From contig RDYL01000007.1 in the NCBI GenBank assembly GCA_004293165.1, forward strand, positions 62,001-126,000: a stretch of 64,000 bases of DNA, written 5' to 3'. Positions 25,668-34,916 of this stretch are shown one piece after another (position 1 is the stretch's first letter; each line of letters begins with the position of its first letter). Source of the DNA: Flavobacteriia bacterium. Its GTDB lineage: Bacteria; Bacteroidota; Bacteroidia; Flavobacteriales; Flavobacteriaceae. The notes under the pieces were generated by a model. That model searched no databases and was not told the origin of the DNA. It saw nothing but the letters and a program-made list of their open reading frames with translations. Made by a program: the position numbers and the translations under genes.

Positions 25668-26165
25668 ATGAATTTTGAAACACTAATTGAAAAAGTAAAA
25701 AACATTCCTTACGGTAGAAATGCTAATAGATACGATTTTTCATTAGTACTTTCTGAAAACAAAGGAACATGCAGTTCGAAACACGCTTTCTTAAAAGATT
25801 TTGCTGATAAAAATGAAATTGAAAATGTAAAGCTATACATTGGAATATTTAAAATGAACGAAACAAATACACCGAAATTGGGTGATTTACTTTCAAATAA
25901 TAAAATTAAGTACATTCCAGAAGCACATTGTTATTTGAAAATAAACCAAGTTCCAGTTGATGTCACAACAGTTGATTCATTTTACGATAAAATAAAGCAG
26001 GATATCGTTGAAGAAATCGAAATAACTCCTAATCAAGTAAGTGATTTTAAAGTAACATATCATCAGGCTTTTTTGAAAAATTGGATTAAAGAAACCAATC
26101 AAAATAATACCTTTGAAGAAATTTGGGAAATTAGAGAGCAATGTATAGAAAAACTATCTATTTAA
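25668..26165 (+). CDS. Small transglutaminase-like protein (putative Cys-His-Asp triad)
   Basis: A 165-residue protein without a family name I can assign. Its pattern recalls a transglutaminase-like core: Cys in GTCSSKHAFLKDFA (about residue 36), His in PEAHCYLKI and Asp in VPVDVTTVDSF. There is no signal peptide. It lies between the SDR and a substrate-binding-like protein, with a separate short gap on each side. The assignment is by motif reading only. Confidence 0.6.
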   Translation: MNFETLIEKVKNIPYGRNANRYDFSLVLSENKGTCSSKHAFLKDFADKNEIENVKLYIGIFKMNETNTPKLGDLLSNNKIKYIPEAHCYLKINQVPVDVTTVDSFYDKIKQDIVEEIEITPNQVSDFKVTYHQAFLKNWIKETNQNNTFEEIWEIREQCIEKLSI

Positions 26166-26213
26166 TCATCAAGACTTTTAAACTCTTAACCATTTAAACT
26201 CTTAAACTTAAGA

Positions 26214-27059
26214 ATGAAAACAATCAAAATTGCTGGCGTTCCAGAACATTTTAATTTACCTTGGCACATGTGCATTGAAGATGGCGAATTTGAAGCCGTT
26301 GGAATCGATTTACAATGGACCGATGTTCCTGAAGGTACGGGTAAAATGTGTCAAATGCTTCGTGAGGGTGAAACAGATATTGCTGTAATTTTAACTGAAG
26401 GTATCATCAAAGATATTGCCGCAGGAAATCCGTCATCTATTGTGCAGGTTTATGTGCAAAGTCCTTTAATTTGGGGTATTCACGTGGCAGCTAATTCTAA
26501 TTACAAAGCTTTAAGCGATTTAGAAAACACGAAAGCAGCTATTTCTCGAATGGGTTCAGGTTCGCATTTGATGAGTATTGTGAATGCTCAAAATCAAAAT
26601 TGGAACACAGAAAAATTACAATTTGAAATCGTAAATACTATTGATGGTGCGGTTGAAAGCTTAACTTCAGGCAAAGCCGATTATTTCATGTGGGAACGAT
26701 TTATGACACAACCCTTAGTAGATCAAGGGATTTTTAGAAGAATTGCCGATTGCCCTACTCCATGGCCCTGTTTCGTAATTGCTGTTCGTAATGAAGTGTT
26801 TGAACAACATCCAAAAGTAATCAATCAAATTTTAGACATTATCAATACTACTACCGAAGAATTCAAAATGATTCCTAGTATTGATAGAACGTTAGCTTCT
26901 AAATACAATCAAAAAGTGGAAGCAATTCAGGAATGGCTAAAATTAACACGTTGGTCACAAAAACAAATGACTACTCCAACATTTGACAAAATAATGGAAC
27001 AACTTTTGAAGCTTCAAATTATCGATAAAAAAATACCTAAAGAATCGATACTTAAATAA
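26214..27059 (+). CDS. Substrate-binding (periplasmic-binding-fold) protein without signal peptide
   Basis: A 281-residue type II binding-protein fold related to ABC/NMT1-THI5-like ligand-binding proteins: IKIAGVPEHFNLPWHMCIEDGEFEAVGIDLQW, REGETDIAVILTEG, ALSDLENTKAAISRMGSGSHLM. There is no signal peptide or lipobox, and no transporter genes are nearby, so it is predicted to be cytoplasmic. The role could be ligand sensing or an enzyme-like function. The family is reasonably clear; the function is unknown. Confidence 0.75.
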   Translation: MKTIKIAGVPEHFNLPWHMCIEDGEFEAVGIDLQWTDVPEGTGKMCQMLREGETDIAVILTEGIIKDIAAGNPSSIVQVYVQSPLIWGIHVAANSNYKALSDLENTKAAISRMGSGSHLMSIVNAQNQNWNTEKLQFEIVNTIDGAVESLTSGKADYFMWERFMTQPLVDQGIFRRIADCPTPWPCFVIAVRNEVFEQHPKVINQILDIINTTTEEFKMIPSIDRTLASKYNQKVEAIQEWLKLTRWSQKQMTTPTFDKIMEQLLKLQIIDKKIPKESILK

Positions 27060-27086
27060 TTCCGTATTTTTATCGTTTTAAACGAA

Positions 27087-28016
27087 ATGACAATTAAAAT
27101 TCCAACCATCGCTCAATTAAAAGAAAAGCTTTCTTTACCAAAGCCATGGGATATTGTTGTTATTTTTATTTTAAATATTCTAATCGCTATTCCTCTCTTT
27201 TTGATTGCGCATCAAAATCTAATTGACTTAAATTGGAAATTGCATTTAGACCGAATTCTACTTTTTATTTTAATTGTAATCAGTATTCAACTCCTATTAC
27301 GATTAGTCAAAACGATTATTATACTAATTGTTTTTCTTTATTTAATTACTTTATTGTACGGAACATTAATTGGCAATTACGGATTTAAAAGAGTTTTTGA
27401 AGATTACAATTACATGGTTTATTCCATGAGTGAAAATCCAAATCCGGAAGACATAATTGTAGCCAAACTACTTCCCTTTCCAAATAAATCTAAAATTATT
27501 GACGCTGTAGATTTTACCAATCCTAGAGTAAGAAATTTTGCCTTATCAGCTACCGCAAAGCACTTTCGTGATACAAAACAAACTGGAAATAAAAGGCGTT
27601 TGATTCAATGTTTTGCAGTTTTTAAAGAAATTAGAAACCGTTGGAATTATGTCAATGACCCGAAAGGAAGAGAGTATATTGCTTATGCCTCAGAAACATT
27701 GCAACACTTTTCAGGAGATTGTGATGATCATGCCATTTTGATGGCAGCGTGTATTAAAGCTGTTGGTGGCACACCTAGAATTATCCATACAGGAGGTCAT
27801 TTGTATCCAGAAATGTTGATTGGCAATAAAAACGATTTAGAAACCGCAATTTATCTAATTAAAGAAGTACTTTTTATCCAAGAAAGTCACCACCAACAAA
27901 TTTATTATCATATTGATGAAAGAAATCAAATTTGGTTGAATTTAGACTACACTGCGACGTATCCTGGTGGTAAATTTATGAGTGAAGAAATACTGGGTGC
28001 GCTTACTTTTAATTGA
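27087..28016 (+). CDS. Membrane-anchored transglutaminase-like protein
   Basis: A 309-residue protein with three N-terminal membrane segments (about residues 23-43, 52-72, 73-92) and a soluble C-terminal domain with the transglutaminase core: Cys in FSGDCDDHAILMAACIKAVGG, His in THTGGHLYPE-like GGHLYPEM and Asp in WLNLDYTATYPGG. Members of this family may be proteases or cross-linkers. The gene ends one base before the convergent ung stop codon. The substrate is unknown. Confidence 0.8.
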   Translation: MTIKIPTIAQLKEKLSLPKPWDIVVIFILNILIAIPLFLIAHQNLIDLNWKLHLDRILLFILIVISIQLLLRLVKTIIILIVFLYLITLLYGTLIGNYGFKRVFEDYNYMVYSMSENPNPEDIIVAKLLPFPNKSKIIDAVDFTNPRVRNFALSATAKHFRDTKQTGNKRRLIQCFAVFKEIRNRWNYVNDPKGREYIAYASETLQHFSGDCDDHAILMAACIKAVGGTPRIIHTGGHLYPEMLIGNKNDLETAIYLIKEVLFIQESHHQQIYYHIDERNQIWLNLDYTATYPGGKFMSEEILGALTFN

Positions 28017-28682
28017 TTACCAAACAATTTTTATTTTCATATTTTTAATTAAATAATCATTTGTTATAATAAAATGATTATTACCAAACCACAATCCGCG
28101 ATTTGCACTTAATGGAGATGGATGGCCTGTTTCTAAAACTAAATGTTTATTTCGATCAATTAATTTACCTTTTTTCTGTGCAAAACTGCCCCAAAGTAAA
28201 AAAACCACATTTTCAGATTGTTCGTTAATCAAGTTTATAACAGCATCGGTAAAAACATTCCATTGCAAGTGTTTATGACTGTTAGCTTCGTTTTTTCGAA
28301 CCGTTAATCCAGCGTTCAATAATAAAATGCCTTGTTTTGCCCATCGTTCTAAATTTCCTGAAGTTGGAAAAAGAATTCTATCGTACTCGTTATTAATTTC
28401 TGTGTAAATATTTTTCAACGATGGAGGAATAGCCACACCATCATTTACCGAGAAACACAAACCATTCGCTTCACCTACTCCATGATACGGATCTTGTCCA
28501 ATAATTACCACTTTGGTATCTTGAAAATCAAATTGTTCAAAAGCTGAAAAAATGAGTTCTTTTGGAGGAAAACAAGTCGTATTAGCATACTCTTGCTCAA
28601 CTTGTTGCATCAATGTTTCAAAATAAGGTTTTTTGAATTCAGATGATAATAGGGTTTGCCAAGACGTATTTTTGATAAACAT
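28017..28682 (-). CDS. ung: Uracil-DNA glycosylase, family 1
   Basis: A 221-residue enzyme, the standard length. The water-activating motif GQDPYHGVGEANGLCFSV gives catalytic D64, the uracil-binding segment is LLLNAGLTVR, and the DNA minor-groove loop HPSPLSANRG carries the catalytic histidine. It removes uracil from DNA at the start of base excision repair. It is convergent with the transglutaminase gene and its stop codon directly abuts that gene's stop. Confidence 0.95.
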   Translation of the reverse strand: MFIKNTSWQTLLSSEFKKPYFETLMQQVEQEYANTTCFPPKELIFSAFEQFDFQDTKVVIIGQDPYHGVGEANGLCFSVNDGVAIPPSLKNIYTEINNEYDRILFPTSGNLERWAKQGILLLNAGLTVRKNEANSHKHLQWNVFTDAVINLINEQSENVVFLLWGSFAQKKGKLIDRNKHLVLETGHPSPLSANRGLWFGNNHFIITNDYLIKNMKIKIVW

Positions 28683-28738
28683 TTTATAATTTTTACCAAA
28701 AATATAAATTTCTATTGCATTATGCCTTTTTTACTTTG

Positions 28739-28746
28739 TAACTTTG
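28739..28746 (+). promoter_or_regulatory. Putative -7 box TAACTTTG of mutS2
   Basis: Perfect TAnnTTTG match 20 bases upstream of the mutS2 start codon. Confidence 0.65.
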
Positions 28747-28765
28747 ACCTAACAGAAAAAGAAAA

Positions 28766-30934
28766 ATGATTTCGATTACACAAAAAACACTTCAAGATTT
28801 AGAATTTAATACCGTTTTAGAAACGATTGCTAGTCGCTGTAACACTGATATTGGTGAAGCAAAAGCTATGGCAATTACCCCTTTTAAAAACAAAGAAGAG
28901 TTACTTATTAATTTGAAGCAAACCTCTGAATATTTGTCTTCGTTTTCAAACAATAACGCCATTCCGAATCACGGATTTGAAAATATTAACTACGAACTAA
29001 AATTCTTAGCTATTGAAGATAGTTTTTTAGAAGTGGGAAGTTTTAAAAAAATTGGAAACCTTTCAGAAACTGCTATTACGCTCATTCTATTTTTAAAGAA
29101 ATTTGAAGATTACTATCCAAATTTATATCAAAAAGGAGCGCAAATTGACATTGTAAAATTGATTTTGCAACGTATTGATGAAGTGGTTGATAAATTTGGC
29201 ATTATCAAAGACAACGCTTCCCCCGATTTGATAGATATTCGTCGTAATATAAATCTTGTGCGTGGTAAAATTAACCAGAGTTTTGGTATGGCTTTGAGTC
29301 AATACAACTCACTTGGTTACTTAGATGATATTAAAGAAACAGTAGTTGAAAATCGTAGAGTTTTAGCGGTTTTAGCCATGTATCGCAGAAAAGTAAAAGG
29401 CTCTATTTTAGGAAATTCTAAAACAGGTAGTATCGCTTATATTGAACCCGAAGCAGCGCAACGATATTCACGCGAATTAAATAATTTAGAATTTGAAGAA
29501 CGAGAAGAAATCATGCGAATTTTAAAGCGTTTAACTAATGAAATTCGTCCATTTACAGAAACGATTGCGGCTTATCAAGACTTTTTGAGTGATGTAGATG
29601 TGATTTCTGCCAAAGCGAAATACGCCTATAAAATAAATGGAATACTTCCCAATATTATTGAAGAGAAACGTTTGTTTTTTAGAGAAGCCTTCCACCCTAT
29701 TTTGTATTTAAACAATAAAGAAAAAAAAGCAATTACCTATCCACAAACCATCGAATTACATAACGAAAGTCGCATTATTGTGATTTCGGGACCGAATGCT
29801 GGTGGGAAAACAATTTCATTAAAAACCGTTGGATTATTGCAATTGATGTTGCAAAGCGGTATGTTAATTCCAGTCCACGAAAGAAGCGAAACGTTTTTAT
29901 TTGATCGTATTTTAACAGATATTGGAGACAACCAATCTATTGAAAATCATTTAAGTACTTACAGTTACCGATTAAAAAACATGAACTATTTTTTAAAGAA
30001 ATGTAACGATAAAACATTGTTCTTGATTGATGAATTTGGTACAGGTTCTGATCCTGAATTGGGCGGCGCATTGGCTGAAACATTCTTAGAAGAATTTTAC
30101 GCTCGTGAAGCATTCGGAATCATTACAACACATTATAGTAATTTAAAAATATTAGCCAACGAATTACCTTTCGCATCCAATGCCAACATGCTATTTGATG
30201 AGAAATCATTAGAACCTATGTACAAATTGATTTTAGGTCAAGCCGGAAGTTCGTTTACGTTTGAAGTCGCTCAGAAAAACGGTATTCCATTTGGACTAAT
30301 CAATCGTGCCAAAAAGAAAATTGAAGGTGGAAAAGTTCGCTTTGATAAAACGATAGCTACTCTTCAAAAAGAACGTTCAAAATTAGAAAAAACGTCTTTA
30401 AATTTAAAAGAAGAAGAAACCAAAGCGCGAGAGGAAAGCAAGAAAATGGAAACTATCAATGCGAAAATTCAGGATAAATTAGAACGTTATCAAGAATTGT
30501 ATGATGCAAACCAGCGTTTGATTTATATAGGGCAAAAAATAGATGATATTTCGGAAAGCTACTTCAATAACAAAGACAAAAAGACTTTAATTGGTGAGTT
30601 TTTGAAAATGGTTGAAATTGAAAATTCGAAACGTAAAAAGCTCTCTGTAAAAGAAAAGAAAGTGAAAGAAGTTATTCAGAAAAAGGTTGAAGAAGAAGTC
30701 AAGGTGATTGTAGAAGAAATCAGAGTAGTTAAAAAAGAAAAGAAAATCAAAGCCAAGATTGAAGAAGAAAATAAACCAAAAGTTATTCTAAAAGTAGGTG
30801 ACCGAGTTCGAATGATAGACGGAAAAGCCATTGGAACCATTGATGTAATTGAAAAAACAAAAGCAACTGTCAATTACGGAATTTTTACTTCAAAAGTAAG
30901 CTTAGAGCAATTGGAATACGTACAACCTGCTTAG
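28766..30934 (+). CDS. mutS2: MutS2-like ATPase without Smr domain
   Basis: A 722-residue MutS2-family protein. The core and lever domains cover residues ~1-320, Walker A GPNAGGKT is near residue 342, Walker B is LFLIDEFGTGSDPE, and the ABC signature region and HTHYSNLK follow. A long charged coiled coil spans about 510-680 (KKKVKEVIQKKVEEEVK). It ends with a KOW-like segment (VGDRVRMIDGKAIGTIDVIEKTK). The usual C-terminal Smr nuclease domain is absent, making it 60-80 residues shorter than classical MutS2. The family acts in recombination control or collided-ribosome rescue; nuclease activity is not expected here. Confidence 0.88.
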   Translation: MISITQKTLQDLEFNTVLETIASRCNTDIGEAKAMAITPFKNKEELLINLKQTSEYLSSFSNNNAIPNHGFENINYELKFLAIEDSFLEVGSFKKIGNLSETAITLILFLKKFEDYYPNLYQKGAQIDIVKLILQRIDEVVDKFGIIKDNASPDLIDIRRNINLVRGKINQSFGMALSQYNSLGYLDDIKETVVENRRVLAVLAMYRRKVKGSILGNSKTGSIAYIEPEAAQRYSRELNNLEFEEREEIMRILKRLTNEIRPFTETIAAYQDFLSDVDVISAKAKYAYKINGILPNIIEEKRLFFREAFHPILYLNNKEKKAITYPQTIELHNESRIIVISGPNAGGKTISLKTVGLLQLMLQSGMLIPVHERSETFLFDRILTDIGDNQSIENHLSTYSYRLKNMNYFLKKCNDKTLFLIDEFGTGSDPELGGALAETFLEEFYAREAFGIITTHYSNLKILANELPFASNANMLFDEKSLEPMYKLILGQAGSSFTFEVAQKNGIPFGLINRAKKKIEGGKVRFDKTIATLQKERSKLEKTSLNLKEEETKAREESKKMETINAKIQDKLERYQELYDANQRLIYIGQKIDDISESYFNNKDKKTLIGEFLKMVEIENSKRKKLSVKEKKVKEVIQKKVEEEVKVIVEEIRVVKKEKKIKAKIEEENKPKVILKVGDRVRMIDGKAIGTIDVIEKTKATVNYGIFTSKVSLEQLEYVQPA

Positions 30935-31018
30935 TTTAACACAGAGATTCGCGGAGTTTTTTTTAAATTATGTTTATGTTGAAAAGAGCTACACAGAGAG
31001 GTTTCACTTTTGAGTGCG
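30934..31018. repeat. Inverted, diverged copy of the CTCTGTG/AAGTGAAAC repeat
   Basis: Directly after the mutS2 stop the sequence reads AACACAGAG ... AGCTACACAGAGAGGTTTCACTT. Its reverse complement, AAGTGAAACCTCTCTGTGTAGCT, matches the arrays at 15023 and 19874. The rest of the gap (31019-31189) shows nothing recognisable. Confidence 0.7.
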
Positions 31019-31189
31019 ATTTTAATAACTGAAATAATCTTTCATGAACTTCTAAAAACAAACTAATTCAATTTTTATAAACTTACATGACTTATATGTT
31101 TTAGTTAAACATGGATTTTATTTATTTCTCAAATTTTAAAATCGGTGTTCCTAAATTTTTGAATTTGAAATTGACATTAAAATTGATAT

Positions 31190-31612
31190 ATGGAAATACA
31201 AGACTTACCTCAAGATAAAAAAATCATATTGTTTGATGGTGTTTGCAATTTGTGCGATTCATCTGTTCAATATGTTATTAAACACGATAAAAAAGATATT
31301 TTTCGATTTGTAGCCCTACAATCAGATTTAGGCCAAAAGATTTTAAAGCACATCGGTATTAATCCCATTCATACTGATAGTATTGTTTTGTATGAGCCAG
31401 GAATTTCGTACTATTATAAATCAACAGCTGCTTTACAAATTGCAAAAGGATTAAGTGGTGTTTTTACTTTAGCAAGAGTTTTCACACTATTACCCACAGG
31501 AATTAGTGATACTATTTATGATTATATTGCAAAAAATAGATATAAATGGTATGGCAAAAAAGAAGCTTGTATGATTCCAACATCTGAATTAAAAGCCAAG
31601 TTTTTAGAATAA
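31190..31612 (+). CDS. DCC-family thiol-disulfide protein (DUF393)
   Basis: A 140-residue protein with the defining motif FDGVCNLCDSSVQYVI (D16, C19, C22), followed by DIFRFVALQS and the C-terminal DTIYDYIAKNRYKWYGK...C. DCC proteins are predicted thioredoxin-like oxidoreductases of unknown substrate, probably cytoplasmic. It stands alone after the repeat-bearing gap. Confidence 0.88.
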   Translation: MEIQDLPQDKKIILFDGVCNLCDSSVQYVIKHDKKDIFRFVALQSDLGQKILKHIGINPIHTDSIVLYEPGISYYYKSTAALQIAKGLSGVFTLARVFTLLPTGISDTIYDYIAKNRYKWYGKKEACMIPTSELKAKFLE

Positions 31613-31654
31613 ATTCACATGATAATTATCAGTTTATAACCAATTGTGAAGGTT

Positions 31655-31662
31655 TACCTTTG
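31655..31662 (+). promoter_or_regulatory. Putative -7 box TACCTTTG
   Basis: TAnnTTTG match 24 bases upstream of the 47-codon gene at 31686. Confidence 0.55.
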
Positions 31663-31685
31663 TGTAAATTCTAACCTTTGTAACT

Positions 31686-31829
31686 ATGGCAAATTTATTA
31701 TTACCACTTTATTCTTGGGGAAATGGAGCATTTATTATGATTGCAATTTTTGCTATTGTAATTCTTGGCTTAGTAGGCGCCGTAATGCTTATGATGAATA
31801 GTGATAAAAAGAAAAAAAACGACCAGTAA
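31686..31829 (+). CDS. Small single-TM membrane protein (47 aa)
   Basis: ATG at 31686 opens a 47-codon frame. Residues ~15-38 form one membrane helix (FIMIAIFAIVILGLVGAVMLMM) and the tail is basic (NSDKKKKNDQ), so the C-terminus is expected inside. A TAnnTTTG promoter box lies 24 bases upstream and the stop codon sits in the loop region of a rho-independent hairpin. Promoter, frame and terminator together form a tidy transcription unit, which is why I believe the gene is real. The function is unknown; small membrane proteins of this kind often modulate larger complexes. Confidence 0.65.
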   Translation: MANLLLPLYSWGNGAFIMIAIFAIVILGLVGAVMLMMNSDKKKKNDQ

Positions 31830-31845
31830 TACTGGTCGTTTTTAA
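31819..31845. terminator. Bidirectional terminator shared by convergent genes
   Basis: Stem ACGACCAG / CTGGTCGT with a 5-base loop; TTTTT follows on the plus strand and an 8-base T-run on the minus strand. It includes the stop codon of the 47-aa gene and also serves the minus-strand T9SS gene. Confidence 0.9.
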
Positions 31846-31868
31846 TTTACTATTCTTTTTGAAAGAAA

Positions 31869-33362
31869 TTATTGTTTGATAAATTTCTTAGTTGTTTTAC
31901 CTTCAGCAGCTTCAATAGTTACAAAGTAAACACCTGCATTTAAGTCAGAAACGTTTATTTGAGTTAATGAACCTGTTTCATTTTTAACAACTCTTCCATT
32001 GATATCTGTTACGGATATGTTTTTGATTTCAACATTATTAGTGTTTGAAATATTTAACATTGTAGTAACTGGATTTGGATAAATACTCAGAGAAGAAATC
32101 GAATTATCATTAGAAGATAAATTAGTTGTTAAACTAATTGAATCTAAAAATAAAAATGTTTGTGCAGTAGCTTGTGGGGTATTATTGTGAATTCCAAAAT
32201 AATAAATACCACTAGAAGGAGCAGTATAACTTGCTGTATGTGTTGTGTAAGCAACATCACTATTATTAGTATAGCTTTGTAAAATTGTAGTTTGATCAGC
32301 GGCACTTTGTCCAGTTCCTACCGTTAAGTTAAAAGAAAAAGGCTGAGGTACATTAGGAGTCGCAGCGTAAAGTCTTGTTTTAAATTCAACAGTAACAACT
32401 TCGCCAGCTGTTAGGTTCATTCCTCTAAAATATGCTCTTGCATTTGAAGCAGCAGTTGTACTATTAAAAGTGTACATTGCTGAACCAGCCCCACCATCTG
32501 CATAGTTTGGCGGTGTAGAAGTTCCATCTGTAGTTATTAAAGAAAAATTAATAAATCCATCAGTATAATTTTTAGTTGCATCTTCAAATCCATTAGTATA
32601 AGGAAGACTTACTGGCAAATATCCGTAAAAAGGTCCTGACCAATTACTTTGTGTAGCTCCACAATTTGCTCTAACAAAATATCTGAAATTAGAAGAAGCA
32701 GTTAATCCTGATAAATTTACAGTTGAATAGGCTAAAGCACCAGCTGGAGCAGTAACTAAAGTCCCTGTACCTTCTGTAGCATTTAAGTTATTACTCCAAT
32801 CAATTTGATAATTTGTTGGGTATACAGTCGTTTGATTCCAAAATAAATCTGTAGATGATGTTGAAAGATACTCAGGTAAATAAAAGACTGTAGGTCTAGC
32901 GCAAGCAATAGCTGTATAGTTAAATGTAAAATCTAAAGGTAGCGTTGACCATCTACTATCCCATTGTATATAATAAGTTGTACCTGCTGTTACTGGTACA
33001 TTTAATAATTCAGACAGATAATTTGATGATGAAACATCATCATTACCTGAAACACATGTTAAAGTTCCAGTACATAAACCTGTTGCAATACTAAATCTTG
33101 TGTCGTCACTTTTAGTGACACCATCATTAGATGGTAAATTAGAAGAAATAGAAACTTCACCATTACTTGTAGGTGTAAATTTATACCAATTTCCTTTTGG
33201 AGAAGTAAAAGTAGCATAACAAGCAACTTTATATGTTCCATTAATTGTACCTGTTGTGTAAGTACCATTAGTTGTAATATCCACTGCGGTAGCACATGTT
33301 CCTTGAGAGAAACCTGATATTGCTGTAAATAAAAAACTAATTAAAAGTAATTTTGTTTTCAT
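31869..33362 (-). CDS. Secreted T9SS-dependent protein
   Basis: A 497-residue protein with a signal peptide (MKTKLLLISFLFTAISGFSQ), an N-terminal pre-peptidase-C/jelly-roll-like segment (WYKFTPTSNGEVSIS ... YYIQWDSRW), a fibronectin-like middle with SNWSGPF, and a second jelly-roll segment near 255-410. The C-terminus is a type A T9SS sorting domain (SIYPNPVTTMLNIS ... VTDINGRVVK ... NAGVYFVTIE ... KKFIKQ). It is expected on the cell surface or secreted; no catalytic motif is seen. A CAAAAATA box on the plus strand (33392-33399) would give a -7 box TATTTTTG upstream of its start. Confidence 0.85.
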   Translation of the reverse strand: MKTKLLLISFLFTAISGFSQGTCATAVDITTNGTYTTGTINGTYKVACYATFTSPKGNWYKFTPTSNGEVSISSNLPSNDGVTKSDDTRFSIATGLCTGTLTCVSGNDDVSSSNYLSELLNVPVTAGTTYYIQWDSRWSTLPLDFTFNYTAIACARPTVFYLPEYLSTSSTDLFWNQTTVYPTNYQIDWSNNLNATEGTGTLVTAPAGALAYSTVNLSGLTASSNFRYFVRANCGATQSNWSGPFYGYLPVSLPYTNGFEDATKNYTDGFINFSLITTDGTSTPPNYADGGAGSAMYTFNSTTAASNARAYFRGMNLTAGEVVTVEFKTRLYAATPNVPQPFSFNLTVGTGQSAADQTTILQSYTNNSDVAYTTHTASYTAPSSGIYYFGIHNNTPQATAQTFLFLDSISLTTNLSSNDNSISSLSIYPNPVTTMLNISNTNNVEIKNISVTDINGRVVKNETGSLTQINVSDLNAGVYFVTIEAAEGKTTKKFIKQ

Positions 33363-33654
33363 TTTTATTTTTTTTTTAGTTATATAATTAACAAAAATAA
33401 TAAAAACATTAGATAATTTAATAATAAATTTTATTTTTTTTGAACTCAGACATTTATAATTTCACTACTAACTACAAAATAAATAATATTATAATATAAC
33501 AAATGAATTTGTAAGCCTGTTTATTTAAATATTCTTTTTTAATTCAGAATGACTCATAAATAAAAAAAATATTTGTTAAATTATTTGAAAATCTAACAAC
33601 TATTATGAAAATTTATAATAAAATGTATAGTTTTAAAAAAAATAATTAGTAACC

Positions 33655-34821
33655 TTATAATTTCCTTCTCTCCTTTTCTTTTTTAATTAACATCAATTCC
33701 CTACTAGTTTGTCCAGCAACTGAAGTATTTTCTTCTGCTCTTCTAATTAAGTATGGCATAACATCTCTTACTGGTCCAAATGGCAAATATTTAGCAACAT
33801 TATAACCATTAGAAGCTAAATTAAAACTAATATTATCACTCATCCCTAATAATTGTCCAAAAAAGATACGATTATCGTTTTTAGCAATTCCTTTCTCTGT
33901 CATTAATTGCATTAATTTGTATGAGCTTTCTTCATTGTGTGTTCCAGCAAAAACAGCCATTTTGTAAATATTTTCAACCATATACAAAACGGCTGCATCG
34001 TAATTAATATCAGTAGCTTCTTTAGAAACACATATTGGAGATTTTAATCCACGTGCTTCTGCTCTTTCATTTTCTTTTTCCATATAAGCTCCACGAACTA
34101 ACTTCATTCCAATAAAAAAACCTTCTACTTTCGCTTGGTCATGAAGATTTTTTAAATAATCCAATCGATCCCAACGATACATTTGCAACGTATTGAATAC
34201 AATAGCCTTTTGTTTGTTGTACTTGCGCATCATATCGGAAACAATTGCATCTGCTGCATCTTGCATCCAGCTCTCCTCTGCGTCAATTAGTAATAAAACA
34301 TCTTTTTCATGTGCGGTTCTACAAGCCAAATCAAATCGAGCAATTACACGATTCCATTCTTGTTGTTCAGCTTTCGTTAAAACCGACTTCTCTCCTACTT
34401 TTTCATACAAATCTAAACGACCAAAACCGGTTGGTTTAAAAACTGCAAACGGAATGGCTTCACGTTCTCTAGCAAATTCAATTGTTTTCAATGTCATTTC
34501 TAAAGCAGCGTCAAACTGTTCTTCTTCTTCTTTCCCTTCTACAGAATAATCCAAAACCGACGAAACACCTTTGGTAAACATATTATCTACCACTTTTAAA
34601 CAATCTACTTCGTTAACACCACCACAAAAATGATCAAATACAGTTGAACGAATCAATCCTTCTACAGGTAAATGTGCTTTAAGAGCAAAATTGGTAACCG
34701 CAGTTCCTATTTTTACAAGTGGTTGACTAGCAATTAATTTGAAAAGAAAATAAGCTCTTTCGAGTTCTGTGTCACTTTTTAAAGAAAAAGCAACTTGTGT
34801 ATTGTCAAATATTTTATTCAT
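33655..34821 (-). CDS. Proline dehydrogenase
   Basis: A 388-residue monofunctional PutA-domain enzyme starting at ATG 34821 (MNKIFDNTQVAF). The FAD-barrel signatures are AVFKPTGFGR, LLIDAEESWMQDAAD, FNTLQMYRWDRLDYL, GMKLVRGAYMEKEN and the C-terminal YLPFGPVRDVMPYLIRRAEEN, with the two arginines that bind proline carboxylate. It oxidises proline to pyrroline-5-carboxylate and passes electrons to the respiratory chain. No P5C dehydrogenase gene is next to it. It is divergent from aroB. The 292-base AT-rich gap downstream toward the T9SS gene shows no gene. Confidence 0.93.
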   Translation of the reverse strand: MNKIFDNTQVAFSLKSDTELERAYFLFKLIASQPLVKIGTAVTNFALKAHLPVEGLIRSTVFDHFCGGVNEVDCLKVVDNMFTKGVSSVLDYSVEGKEEEEQFDAALEMTLKTIEFAREREAIPFAVFKPTGFGRLDLYEKVGEKSVLTKAEQQEWNRVIARFDLACRTAHEKDVLLLIDAEESWMQDAADAIVSDMMRKYNKQKAIVFNTLQMYRWDRLDYLKNLHDQAKVEGFFIGMKLVRGAYMEKENERAEARGLKSPICVSKEATDINYDAAVLYMVENIYKMAVFAGTHNEESSYKLMQLMTEKGIAKNDNRIFFGQLLGMSDNISFNLASNGYNVAKYLPFGPVRDVMPYLIRRAEENTSVAGQTSRELMLIKKEKERRKL

Positions 34822-34844
34822 GATATTTTTAATAAAAAGCGACA

Positions 34845-34852
34845 CAAATATA
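34845..34852 (-). promoter_or_regulatory. Putative -7 box TATATTTG of the proline dehydrogenase gene
   Basis: On the minus strand TATATTTG lies 24-31 bases upstream of the ATG at 34821. A GTG start at 34845 would overlap the promoter box, so 34821 is the better start. Confidence 0.6.
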
Positions 34853-34916
34853 CGTTAGATTTTGCTAATTTTAAATAAAAAATGCCTTATTTTGCAATAA
34901 AATTCAAGCTTTTTAC

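Noticed and set aside
34822..34845. GTG start of the proline dehydrogenase at 34845
   Set aside because: It overlaps the predicted -7 box; ATG 34821 leaves a sensible leader.
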